DNA of 64,000 nt from JANXQG01 sp963780045 (lineage in GTDB: Bacteria > Planctomycetota > Planctomycetia > Pirellulales > Thermoguttaceae). Positions 1 through 10,672 of this stretch are shown piece by piece. Made by a program: the position numbers and the translations under genes. The stretch is from contig CAVZZZ010000001.1 in assembly GCA_963780045.1 (NCBI GenBank), forward strand, positions 2,108,001-2,172,000. Reading direction: 5' to 3'. The number at the start of each line of letters is the position of its first letter. The first letter of the stretch is position 1. The notes beneath the pieces are model-generated. The model was not told where the DNA came from. It was given only the letters and a program-made list of their open reading frames with translations, and did no database searches.

Positions 1-723
1 AAACAGCCCGCGGCCGGAGTTTACGGCCGGGCCGAGGCGGTCCAACAGCCGCTCGTTGATGGAAAGGTCGCCGAACGCCTCGCGGAGGTGGGCGACCGTG
101 GTCTGCTGGCAGGTGAGCGACTGGGCCTTGACGCTGGCGACGTAGTCGTCCAACGAAACGGGGGCCGAGCCGAAGTAGGTGCAATGGTTCCAGTAGCGCC
201 TTGCCCGTTCGCGGCCCACGTCGGTGAGCTGGTAGACGAAGTCGTTCATCGTCGCGCCGCCCACGTACCCTAAGAGGCGGTCGTTCTTCAGGCTGCGGAG
301 CAGCTCGTCGACCAGCAAAAACGGCAGCTTGAGCTGGTCGGCCACTTCGCGGCCGGTGGCTTCGCCGTGGGACATGAGGAACTTCAGCGCCAGTGACTCG
401 ACGAGATTATCGTTAAGGCCCGCCGCCTGGAACGATTGTGGCTCCTGGGGAACGAACCCTTCGGCCCGACCCTGCTTCGCGGGCGCCCCCGACCGTTGGC
501 CAGTCGATGCCGGCGAAGCTTGCCGGCCGAAGCGTTCGAGGACCGATTCCAGAGACGGTTTGGCGTCAGCCGGCGACACGTGCGGCAGATGCGGGTCGGT
601 CGGTGGCGACGCGGGCTGGCCGGCCGCATTTGCCAGCGCCTGAATGGCCGCGTCGATCAGTTCCGGCCTGCCTAGCCCCAGTGACGGCGCCGGCGAGGAG
701 TTTTCCAGGGTTCGTGAAGTCAT
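1..723 (-). CDS. N-terminal part of a predicted ATPase, cut by the window edge
   Basis: The minus strand is open from an ATG at 721-723 to base 1 (241 codons, no stop), so the C-terminal part lies outside the window. The first 100 residues are Pro/Ser/Ala-rich and probably disordered. Residues 105-240 form a folded domain that reads like a winged helix followed by a helical segment (motifs LKFLMSHGEATGREVADQLK and LKNDRLLGYVGG). This layout resembles a planctomycete family in which such an N-terminus precedes an AAA-type nucleotide-binding domain, and the last residues (NSGRGLF) sit where the strand before the P-loop would be. No Walker motif is inside the window, so ATPase activity is inferred from recall of the family only. 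Confidence 0.55.
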   Translation of the reverse strand, partial: MTSRTLENSSPAPSLGLGRPELIDAAIQALANAAGQPASPPTDPHLPHVSPADAKPSLESVLERFGRQASPASTGQRSGAPAKQGRAEGFVPQEPQSFQAAGLNDNLVESLALKFLMSHGEATGREVADQLKLPFLLVDELLRSLKNDRLLGYVGGATMNDFVYQLTDVGRERARRYWNHCTYFGSAPVSLDDYVASVKAQSLTCQQTTVAHLREAFGDLSINERLLDRLGPAVNSGRGLF

Positions 724-1037
724 CGTGCGTAGAACGTGGCGGGCTCTCTTGGCGGCGAAGTTGCGGTGGAAGGTCGGAAGGCGTCCATGTAAACGCTACG
801 TTTTTGCCCGGTCCCCGTCAAAACGCGAAGGCGTCCAAAGGGCGGTGCAAGACAAATGGCGGCTCGGAATTACGCCGATTTGCACGAATATGACGATTCC
901 GTGGTCCGGGCGTCCAAATGCCCCCGGCGGCTTCGCGGCGTGTCATAGAGACCCGCAGAAAACGTGGCCGATCGGATTGACGACGAGGAAATAACGCCCC
1001 GGCGAGATTAGCACCAGCCTTGCCGTCAACAAATTCC
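724..1037. other. Intergenic stretch without a recognisable gene
   Basis: This lies between the divergent ATPase-like gene and the PEP-CTERM protein gene. No reading frame here has protein-like composition and I see no tRNA-like fold. It should contain the promoter of the minus-strand gene, which I could not place. Confidence 0.5.
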
Positions 1038-1066
1038 TCGACACACAGGCGCTCGGCGGTTATAAT
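1038..1066 (+). promoter_or_regulatory. Sigma-70-type promoter for the PEP-CTERM repeat protein
   Basis: TCGACA at 1038-1043 (five of six matches to the -35 consensus), a 17-base spacer and a perfect TATAAT at 1061-1066. Transcription would start near 1073, leaving a leader of about 110 nt. A strong ribosome binding site (AAGGGAAGG) lies just before the ATG at 1183. Confidence 0.6.
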
Positions 1067-1182
1067 GGTGGGCGACTGGGAAGATCGCGCAACTGGGGCG
1101 CCGATCGGTTTCGGGCCGAGGCGTTCTGTGGCCTCGTAAGGCGGTTCTATTCGCTCGTAAATCGCAAAAAAGGGAAGGTCTC

Positions 1183-4100
1183 ATGGTCCAAAAATCTTTC
1201 GTAGCAACTCTGGGCAATCGGAACGTTTCCTCGCGGTGCGGCCGTTTCTTGCCGCTAGCGGTGGCTGCGCTTTGCGCCGCTGTGGCGGTGGCGGCAACGG
1301 GAAATCGCGCCATGGCACAGGCCTTGACGTGGGATGCTAGTGGGAGCGGCACGCCCACCGACGGCGCCGGCACGTGGAATACCACAGGCTTCAACTGGTA
1401 CAATGGCGGCCCGACCGACGTGGCCTGGTCCAGCGGCGGGACGGCACAGTTCGGTGTCACCGCCGGCTCGACCGCCTCCACGGTCACGGTGAGCGGTTCG
1501 CCGACAATCGGCGGACTAACCTTCCAGAGCCAAGCCTACACGCTCAGCAGCGGCTCGCTCGCCTTGACGGGCCCGGTGCCCGTCACGGTCAACGCAAGCA
1601 GCGGCGGGACGATCGGCTCAACGTTCCTCACCGGCGCGGGCGGCCTGACCATGGCTGGCCCCGGCGTCCTCCAGTTGGGCACGGGCGCCGCGCTCGCGAG
1701 CAATTTCACGGGCAGCGTCGTGGTGTCGGGCGGCACGCTGGTTGCGAACGGCACCGCCAATTCCACCGATCCGACAGGCACGCCGCTGGGCAATACGCAG
1801 AATGCCAGCCGCACGATCACCGTCAACAGCGGCGGCGTCTTGCAGTTCGCCCAGGGCAACGAACTCGGCGGCGGCTCCAGCTTCATTAAAACGCCCTTGG
1901 TGATCAACAGCGGCGGCCTGGTAATCGGCACCGTTGTCAATAGCAACAACGTTCTGGGACCGGTCACGCTTAGCGGCGGCACGATTACGGGGACGTTCGG
2001 GGCCAATCCGGCCAACGACAACTACTTGACTTACCAATTCACGGCCGGGTCAGTGACGGTCAATACGGCTCCCTCGGTGCTCGCCACCTATCCGGCCGCG
2101 AGCCTGAGCAGCACCGGGTACGGTTACAACTTGGGAAACGGTACGAGCGCGATGGGGTTCTCAACGACCTTCAACGTAGCTTTCACGGGGACGGGCGGCA
2201 CCGTCAGCAGCTATCCCGATCTCACTGTCGACGCGATCCTGGCCGATTCGCCGGGCTCGCATCAGTTCACCGGCGGGAGCAAAACCGCGGGGCTAGTGAA
2301 AATCGGCGCGGGGACGATGCTGCTCTTGGGCAGCGACAGCTACACGGGCACGACTACCGTCAACGGCGGCGTCTTGGAACTCGGCAACTCGGCAGCCATG
2401 TGGCTCAGCACTTTCAACTCCAACGGCACGGGTGCGCTCAGCTTCGGCACGCTGGCAAACGCGACCTTCGGAGGCCTTACCGGCGCGGGCACGCTCGCGC
2501 TGACCGATATCACGGGCTCCTTCCCGGTTGTCCTGACCGTCAGCAACAGCACGAATAACAGCACAACCTTCGCCGGCACGCTCAGCGACGCGGGGCTGAG
2601 CGGCGGCCTGACGAAGGCCGGCGGAGGCACGCTGACCATCAGCGGCAGCAATACCTACACCGGCGCGACGCAGATCAACACGGGTGCGCTGGCCCTGACG
2701 GGGTCGCTGGGCAATACCACGGTCACCGTCGGCGGTGGCGCGACGTTGACGGCCGGCAGCAACGCTTACCTCGGTGGCAGCGTCGTCGATAACGGCACAT
2801 TTTCTGCCGGAGGCAATTCCGTCACGGGCGGCAGCGTGACCGTCAACAGCGTTTTCTCCGCCGGTGGTAGTGCCACGGTCAACGGCAGCGTGAACGTCAA
2901 TAGCGGCGGCGTGTTTTCTTCCGGCGCTAATTCCGTCACCGCCGTCGGCGGCGGCATAAACGTCAATAGCGGCGGGGTGTTTTCTTCCGGCGGCAGTTCC
3001 ACCGTCAACGGCAACGTGAACGTCAACAACGGCGGCACGTTTTCTTCAGGTCCCGGTACCTCCGTCAGCGGCAACGTGGCCGTCAGCGGCACTTTCTCCA
3101 CCGGCGGTAATGCTGCCGTCAACGGCAACGTGAGCGTTAACAGCGGCGGCACGTTTGTTTCCGGCGCTAACTCGGTCATTGCCGTCGGCAGCGGCATAAC
3201 GGTCAACGGTGGCGGGGCCTTTTCTTCCGGCGCTAGTTCCGCCGTCAACGCCAACGTGAACGTCGGGGGGGCGTTTTCCTCCGGCGCTAGTTCCGTCGTC
3301 AACGGCAACGTGAATGTCAATAGCGGCGGGGTGTTTTCCTCGGGTCCTGGTTCTTCCGTCAGCGGCAGCGTGGCCGTCAACAGCGGCGGCACGCTCAACG
3401 GCGGCAATTCCACCTTCAATGGCAGCGTAACCGTCAACGGCGGCGGCATCCTGGCCCTTGCGCTGGGCAACAGCGCCGCGCCGCTGACGGCCAACAGCGG
3501 ACTGGGCCTCGGCAGCACCGCCGGCGGCTACAGCGCCGGAAACTACGCCACGCTGAACTACGTCTTCGGCGGTAGCGGAATCCAGCCCGTCAGCCTTGGC
3601 GGCAGCGCCCTGACGCTCAACTCGGGCGGGGCCTACGTCGACGTAACCGGTCTGGCGAGCCTCGGCAACTACAGCCTGATGACCTTCAGCTCGACCAACG
3701 GAACCGGCCAGTTCTCCCTCAGTCCGACCGTTGCCAACCAGACGACAGCGACGGTCGGCCGAGACTTTTACACCCTGCAGTACCATGCAAACTCGCTGCA
3801 ACTCTCCGTCACCGGTGCTTCAAACCCCGCCGTCGCCTATTTCTACGGCGCGGTGAGCAGCATTTGGAGCGACCTCTCCAATTCGACGAGCTGCAACTGG
3901 TCGCTGGACTATAACGCGACGCAGGATGCCGGCAACATCCCCGGCTTGGCCACCGACGTGATCTTCTCGGCCGCCACGCAAAGCGGCAATAACGTCGCAA
4001 CCACCCTGGGGGCCAACTTCATCATCAACAGCCTGAACGTCAACGCCGCGCCGGCCAGCACGACGATCGGCAACCCCGGCGACTCGACGACGCTCACGAT

Positions 4101-6784
4101 CAACGCCCTGGCCGACAGCAACACCAATTCCAGCGGCTATGCGGGCAATCCGGCCGGCAACGGCATCTCCGTCGCCGCCACCGCCGGACCCCTCACGATC
4201 AACGTCCCGGTCGTGCTGGGCAACAGCCAGACCTGGACAAACAGTTCCACCGGCGCGTTGACCCTCAACGGCAATATTCAGGGCACGGCCGCCACAGGCG
4301 CCACCCAGACGCTCACCCTCTCCGACAGCGGCGGCGGCACCACGATCGGGGCCGCGATCGCCAACGGCACCGGAGGCGGGACCCTGTCACTCGTGGTCAA
4401 CAACGCCAGTTCAAGCGTCACGCAGCTCTACGGCGCGAACACCTACTCGGGCACGACGACCGTCGAAAACGGCACCTTGGCCCTAGGCAACACGGCCGCC
4501 TTGCAAAACAGCACTTTCGACGCCAGCGGCGCGGGAACGCTCAGCTTCGGGACGCTTTCCAGCGCGGTTTTCGGCGGCCTGCAAGGCGCAGCCACGAGCA
4601 CGCTCGTGCTGGCCAATTCCAATTCATTCCCGATTACGCTGGCCGTCGGCAACAACAACAGCAGCACGACCTTCTCCGGCGCGCTCAACGACAACGGCGC
4701 GGGGAGCAGCCTTGCCATGGTCGGTACGGGCACGTTGACCCTCGCCGGCAATAACAACTATAACGGCGCAACGCTCATTAGCGCAGGCGCGCTTTCGATC
4801 ACAGGCACCGGCAGCCTGTCCAGCAGCACATCGGCGGTAGCCGTCGGCACGACCCCAGGCAGCCCGGCCGCGCTGGTCTTCGGCCCCGCTTCGGTAACCA
4901 ATCTGAACAACTCCTCGGCTCCGCTCACGGTCGCCTATGGCTCTATCGTAACGGTCCCGGCCGGCGCGTCGTTCACCACGAACGGTTTTGTAAAGCTCGG
5001 CAGCCTCGCCGCCGGATCATCGGGGACCTTCAACCAATCGGGCGGCACGGTATCGATCAACGGCGTCGATTCCGCGAACGGCAGTCGTTCCCTGACCATC
5101 GGCGAGTTTTCGGCGGAAACGAGCACGTACAATCTTTCGGGCGGTTCGCTGAGCGTTCCCAACGGAGTCGTCTACCTGGCCTGGGCGGGCAACGGCAATC
5201 TGAACATCACTGGCGGTACGGCATCATTCGGAAAGGTCTCCTGCGGGATCACCACGAATACGTGCGTAAGCACGCTGGAACTTACCGGCGGCGGAGCACT
5301 GTATATTGGTTCCGGCGGCTTGGTTCAAGGATCGAACGACACTCCCCAGATCAACTTGGACAACGGCACGCTAGGCGCAACTGCGCCCTGGTCGTCTGCG
5401 GTCCCCTTGACGCTAACTTACACCGGCGGCACGAACTTCGATACCACCGGCGGCAACATCACCTTGACCGGCGCGATTTCCGGCAGCGGCGGCATGACGG
5501 TAGTCGGCGGGAACACGCTTGTGCTGGGCAGCGCCGGCGCCACGCTGTCGAACAGTTTTTCGGGCAACATCGTGGTGTCCAACAGCAGCACGCTGGAAGT
5601 GAACGGGACCGCCAACAGCACAAACCCGACGGCCACTCCGCTGGGCGATGCGCAGCTCGCCAACCGCGCGATCATCGTCAACAACGGCAGCGTCCTGCAG
5701 TTTACTCAGGGCAATGTTCTCGGCGGCGGCGGCAGCACGATCGTCACGCCCTTGGTAATCAATAACGGCGGCCTGGTTAACGACACCGCCAACAACGGCA
5801 CCGGCAACAACGTGTTGGGACCGGTCACGCTCAGCGGCGGGACGCTGGCGGGCGGCAGCGGCGGCGCAAGCGGCAAATACTTGACTTACCAGCTAACCGC
5901 GGGATCGGTGACGGTCAACACGGCCCCCTCGCTGATGGTGATCAACGGCTCGACCAACCCCGGCTTCAACATGGGTCAGGTGGGCTTGCAGACGACCACC
6001 TTCAACGTCGGCCTGACCGGTACGGGCGGCACCGTCAGCAGCTATCCTGATCTCACGGTCGAGGCGAACCTGGGCGATCTGCCGCAGGCCGTTCAGGTAC
6101 TCGGGCAGTCCCGCGTTTTCAGCCACGCTGCTGAAGATCGGGCTCGGCACATTGTTCCTTGGGGCCAGCGACAGCTACTCGGGCGGCACCATCGTCAACG
6201 CCGGCGTGCTCCAGTTAGGCAACCAGTACGCACTCGGCAGCGGCACCCTGGCCGCCAACGGCGGCACGCTGGACCTCGCCGGCTACAGCGTGATCGTCCC
6301 CAGTTTCAGCGGGGCGTCGGGCACTGTCACCAGCAGCAGCGGAGTGGCCGCGCTTGCAGTGAACCAATCCAACATCACGACCTTCAGCGGCACGCTCACC
6401 GATGGCTCGGGCCAGTTGGCGCTTGCCACGTCCGGCGCGGGCGAGTTGATCTTGAGCGGCACGAACAGCTACAGCGGCGGCACGTACGTGACCGGCGGCA
6501 CATTGGCAACGGCCCCGGGCGGCGACCAGGCGATCGAGTCTGGGACGAACCTCTACGTCGGCAACCCTGGGGAATTGGCATCGTTGGGCGTGACGCCGCC
6601 CTTCCAGTTTGGGCCTGTCGTTGGCGCTGGCGCCCCGGCTGCTACGGGCGTCACCCCGGTGCCGGAGCCGGGCTCGCTGCTGCTTGCGTTGGCCGGATTG
6701 GCTGCGGGACTGGGCGCGTCGCGCGCGAAGACGTTGAGACGACGGGCGGCTACAGCACGCCCTTCGTGCTTGGCACGCCGGTGA
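1183..6784 (+). CDS. Giant secreted beta-strand-repeat protein with PEP-CTERM anchor (one frameshift)
   Basis: The protein is about 1,865 residues. It starts with a signal peptide (hydrophobic segment at residues 24-38, probable cleavage after AMAQA). The body is Gly/Ser/Thr/Asn-rich and carries units of the type GGLTKAGGGTLTISGSNTYT, typical of autotransporter-associated beta-strand repeats. Residues about 525-760 are short tandem repeats built on VNSGGVFSSG. A block of about 150 residues near residue 165 recurs near residue 1450. The C-terminus reads VPEPGS, a hydrophobic helix, then basic residues: a PEP-CTERM sorting signal. That tail is in a different frame from the start; the frame changes near 6090-6105, probably a sequencing indel. 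Without the shift the frame runs on to 7434 as out-of-frame sequence antisense to hisB. The role is inferred as a surface or matrix protein. The tail overlaps convergent hisB by about 35 bases. Confidence 0.8.
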
Positions 6785-7338
6785 TGCGCAGCGTCTGGCT
6801 CAAGGGCCATGCGAAGGGCTCGTGCGGCAGATTTGAATATGCCCTCGGCAATGTGATGGGCGTTGCGGCCATAGGGAACGAGGATGTGCAAATTGGCCAG
6901 CGCGTTCATCGCGAACGCATGCCAGAAGTCAGCCACCAGCTCACTTGGGAATTCGCCGATTTTCTCCGCGGGGAATTCGGCCTGAAAGACGAAGTAGGGC
7001 CGCCCGCCGAGGTCGATCGCGCAGGTGGCGAGCGTTTCGTCCATAGGCAGAGTAAAGTGCCCGTAGCGGCGGATGCCGGCCCGGTCGCCCAGCGCCTGTC
7101 GCACGGCCAGCCCCAGACAAATGCCGGTGTCCTCAACGGTGTGGTGTTGATCGACGTGCAGGTCGCCGCGGCCCTCGATCTTCAAATCCAGCGCCGCGTG
7201 CTTGGTCAAAAGCGTCAGCATGTGGTCGAGGAATCCGACGCCGCTGGCGATCTCCGCGCGGCCGCTGCCGTCGAGGTCGATCTCCAGGCGGATTTCGGTC
7301 TCCGCGGTTTTGCGTTGAATGGTGGCCGTGCGTGTCAT
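6750..7338 (-). CDS. hisB: Imidazoleglycerol-phosphate dehydratase
   Basis: Dehydrates imidazole glycerol phosphate in histidine synthesis. The metal-binding motifs are visible: DQHHTVEDTG near residue 65 and NAHHIAEGIFK near residue 165. The family length is about 195 residues. As sequenced the frame is lost after MALEPDA (near 6795) and runs on antisense to the PEP-CTERM gene until 6553. Skipping one base restores the expected ending RITGVPSTKGVL and a stop at 6750, so the true end is almost certainly 6750. The start ATG overlaps the hisC stop (ATGA), implying translational coupling. Last gene of the rpsO-pnp-kinase-hisDCB run. Confidence 0.9.
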
Positions 7339-8389
7339 GTCGCAACCGATAGTTCGCTTAGCGCTTCCAAACAGGTGTCAACCTCCTCGTCGGCGCCGAC
7401 GCTGATCCGCAGCCCGTCGCCCCAGCGGGGATAGTGCATGTATCGGACGAGTATCTTGCGGCGTTTGAGTTCTTCGTACATCGGCCGCACGGCACGGCTG
7501 CCATGCGTCGCCCAGACAAAGTTAGCTTGTGAATCGGGCACGTTAAACCCTAAATCCCCCAAAGCCGTCGTCAGCCGCGCTCGCGTCGTCAAAATCTTCG
7601 CCCGATTGGCGGCGAGCCACTTCCGGTCGCCGATCGCGGCGGCCGCTCCGGCAATTGAAAGAGCGTCGCAATTGTAAGAATCCTTGACCTTGACGAATTC
7701 CTCGATCAAATGCGGCTGCGCGACAAGATATCCGAACCGCAGACCGGCCAGGGCGAACGACTTGCTCAGCGACCGCGAGACCATGATTCGCTCGTTCCGG
7801 GCTACTAGGTCCATGCAGTTCGTGTCGGCAAAATCGGCGTATGCCTCATCGACCAAGAGCAGACAGGGCAGCGCTTCCGCCAGTTCCAGCACGCGTGCCG
7901 GCGGAACGACCGTGCCGGAGGGACTGTTGGGATTGGCCAAAAACGCCAGCCGCAGATCATCGCGGCCTTTGGAAAAGGCGTCCGGCAGTGACCAATCGGG
8001 TTGGAAACAGATCTCTTCGCAGCGGCCGCCTTGCAGCTCCGCCAGCGTGCGGTAGAGGATGTAGCTGGGATAGGGCGTCCGCAGGAGTTCTCCCTCGCCC
8101 ACCAGCCGCGGGTAACGATCGTCAAGATGTCGTCGCTGCCGTTTCCGGCGAGGATCCAATCCGGCGGCACGCCCAGTGTTTCGCTTGCCGCGCGGCGAAA
8201 GGCGCCGGCCATCGGATCTGGGTACTTCCGCAGCCCGCGCTTGAGAACCTCGTTTACGGCCGCTGCTACCGTCGGCGATGGCGGATAGGGATTCTCATTC
8301 GTGTTGAGCTTGACGAAGCCCTCCTCCTGCGGCTGCTCGCCTGGCACGTAGCCGGACATCGACTCGATGTTGGTGCGGAAGTAGGTCAT
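7335..8389 (-). CDS. hisC: Histidinol-phosphate aminotransferase (one frameshift)
   Basis: PLP-dependent transaminase converting imidazole acetol phosphate to histidinol phosphate. The N-terminus shows LNTNENPYPPSP and ILAGNGSDDIL. The C-terminal part shows ANPNSPSGT, the aspartate region LLVDEAYADF, and the PLP lysine in SRSLSKSFALAGLR. The two halves lie in different minus-strand frames that meet near 8095-8110; one missing base in a G-rich run explains this. The reconstructed length of about 350 residues fits the family. It starts 15 bases after hisD and overlaps hisB by four bases. Confidence 0.92.
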
Positions 8390-8404
8390 GGTGTATCGTT
8401 CATC

Positions 8405-9742
8405 CTAATCTCTACGCTCGCCTTGTGCCGCCGTCAGCCCTTCCTTGGCCGCCATGACCTGCACGTCCGGGGCCAGTTGCATGAGCCCGTGGCGGGTGAA
8501 GTGCAACACGCTGCCGGCGCGGAGGAAGTCGTTGCTGGAAAGCCCGCTGGCGAACCGCGCGGTGCCGCTAGTGGGCAATACGTGCGACGGGCCGGCTGCG
8601 TAGTCGCCCAAAGCAACCGGCGAGAAGTTGCCGAGGAAAACGGCCCCCGCGTGCGGGATTCGCTCAGCCATCGCTTCGGCGTCCACAGTTGCAATGTGCA
8701 AGTGTTCGGGGGCGATCTCGTCCGCCAAGGCGCAATGCCTCTTCGGCGTCGCGAGCGAGGATCACCGCGCCGAATTCCTCCAAGCTCTGCCGGGCCAGCT
8801 CGCCCCGCTCAAGTCGGGCCAACTGCCGCTCAAGCTCCGCGACCGCGGCGTCCAGCACACTCTCGTCCCAGCCGATCAGGATGCTCGCCCCAGGCGCATG
8901 TTCGGCCTGGGCGATCAGGTCCAGTGCCGTGTAATCGGCCCGCGCGGAGCGGTCCACGATCACCACGACCTCGCTGGGGCCGGCGATGGAGTCGATATCG
9001 ACCTCGCCGTAGACGTGTTTCTTCGCCAGGGCGACGAAAAGATTGCCCGGCCCGACGATTTTATCCACCCGCCGCAGGCCTTCGACTCCATACGCCAGCG
9101 CCGCCACGCCTTGGCGCCGCCGACTCGGTAGACCTCTTCGATTCCCAGCTCGCAGCAGGTGGCCAGGATGTCCGGATTGTAGGCCCCGAACTTCGTGGGC
9201 GGGGCGACCAGGGCCAGTTCCTTGACGCCCGCCACCTGCGCCGGCACAGCGGTCATGAGCACGGTGGACGGGTACGCGGCCGCGCCGCCGGGCACGCAGA
9301 TTCCTACACGGTCCAGCGGCCGGTAGCGCTCGATCAGGTATCCGCCCGGCACGTCCACGCGGACGTCCTCGTGGAGGATCGCTTCCTGGAAGCTGGCGAT
9401 CCGTTCGCGGATGCTGCGAATCGCCTCGAGGAACCGTCGGTCGGCCTGGGCGTGGGCTGCGCAGATCTCGTCTGGAGGCACGCGGATCGATTCCGCCGTA
9501 AGCTCCGCTCGATCAATGCGAGCCGAGTAATCCAGCACTGCCGGCAGGCCGCGAGTCTTCACGTCGCGGCAAATTCGCTGCACGACGTCCACCGGCGCAA
9601 GCGGCTCGCCAAAAACCTCGATCGTCCGCCGCCGCCCCGCCTCGCTGACGACGTTCCCGTCCGGGCTAAGCCGCCGGCGCAGCCCCGCCATTTCAGCGCG
9701 GATGTCGTCTCGGCGGCTATCAATGCGGCGGATGGATAGCAT
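8405..9742 (-). CDS. hisD: Histidinol dehydrogenase (two frameshifts)
   Basis: Zinc enzyme that oxidises L-histidinol to L-histidine with two NAD+. Three consecutive minus-strand pieces give the whole protein: residues 1-210 with VGICVPGGAAAYPSTVLM, then GPGNLFVALAKKHVYGEVD and IDSIAGPSEVVVIVD, then ADEIAPEHLHI and the end with GPSHVLPTSGTARF. Frames change near 9110 and near 8732. The reconstructed length of about 440 residues is normal. The start lies two bases after the stop of the histidine kinase gene. A real double frameshift in a biosynthetic gene whose neighbours show the same damage is unlikely. Confidence 0.93.
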
Positions 9743-9744
9743 AA

Positions 9745-10506
9745 CTATGCCTTCTCCGCCGCGGGCAAGTAAACCGTCCGCTGGCCATCGCCCGGCAGGC
9801 GCGGCGGAACGGGCAGAAGGATCGTGAAGCGCGTGCCGCGGCCCGGCTCGCTCTGCACGGCGATGTGGCCGCCGTGGGCCTCGATAATCTTCCGCGCGGT
9901 CGGCAGCCCCAAGCCCGTGCCGTTACGCTTCGTCGAATAAAAAGCGTCGAAGGCGTGGGCCTGCGTCTCCTCGTCCATGCCGCGGCCGGTATCGATCAGG
10001 TCCAACGCCACGCCGTGACCCGCATTGTACGTGCGGACGACCAACTGCCCGCCGTCGGGCATCGCCTGCTGCGAGTTCAGCACCAGGTTCAGCAAGGCTC
10101 CGTGAAAGCTCTCGCGGTCCAAAAGCACGGTAGCCAAGTCGCTGGAAAGATAGTCCACAATCTCGATCCTGCCCTCCGCGGCCTTGGGGCGGAAAAAGTC
10201 CAACACCTGGCGGACCTGCGTGCTTAAGTCGCTTGGCTCCAGTTTAAGCCGTCGCACCTTGGCGAAATTGAGGAAGCCGTCCAGCAAGTCCTGCAACCGC
10301 TGGCATTCCCGCTCCACCAGCTCGATCTTTCGCATCGCGCGGCGTTCGCGCGGACCGTCGCTCTCGCGAAAGTCCTCGGCCAGAAGCTCCATATTCAGCC
10401 GGATCGTGGAGAGCGGATTCTTGATCTCGTGCGCCAGACCGCCCGCCAAGCGCGCGATCTCCGTGTATTGATCGACCAGGCGCTGATTGACGGCATCCGC
10501 GGACAT
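9745..10506 (-). CDS. Soluble two-component sensor histidine kinase
   Basis: The start at 10506 (MSADAVNQ) is preferred over an upstream ATG because the extra N-terminus has no protein-like character. The protein is about 253 residues with no membrane segment. Visible motifs are the H-box AGGLAHEIKNPLST (phospho-acceptor His near residue 27), N-box LNLVLNSQQAMPDGG, G1 box DTGRGMD, F box FDAFYSTK and G2 box GTGLGL: a complete HisKA plus HATPase_c unit. There is almost nothing before the H-box, so input must come from a partner or a very short N-terminus. It sits between pnp and hisD. No response regulator gene is next to it. Confidence 0.85.
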   Translation of the reverse strand: MSADAVNQRLVDQYTEIARLAGGLAHEIKNPLSTIRLNMELLAEDFRESDGPRERRAMRKIELVERECQRLQDLLDGFLNFAKVRRLKLEPSDLSTQVRQVLDFFRPKAAEGRIEIVDYLSSDLATVLLDRESFHGALLNLVLNSQQAMPDGGQLVVRTYNAGHGVALDLIDTGRGMDEETQAHAFDAFYSTKRNGTGLGLPTARKIIEAHGGHIAVQSEPGRGTRFTILLPVPPRLPGDGQRTVYLPAAEKA

Positions 10507-10641
10507 GGAATCAATTTTGGAGACTGTGATTAACGATGTTGCCGGCCGGAACAAGCGCAGCGCAGTTCCGGCAACAACTCGTGTCATCAGCGGCATTGCC
10601 GGAACTGCGCAAGCTCCTTCCGGCCTACGCTTGCCTCGTAG

Positions 10642-10672
10642 ATTTCAGATCTCAAATCTCGGATTTGAAATT
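10642..10672. repeat. Short AT-rich inverted repeat at the pnp 3' end
   Basis: Arms ATTTCA...TGAAAT enclose AAATC-TCG-GATTT. The pnp stop falls inside it, so the last codons of pnp (NFKSEI) come from the repeat. This suggests insertion at the gene end. Confidence 0.5.

Noticed and set aside
6785..7434. Extension of the PEP-CTERM frame to 7434
   Set aside because: Beyond about 6100 this frame loses the repeat composition, and the expected PEP-CTERM tail is in another frame; the last part is antisense to hisB.
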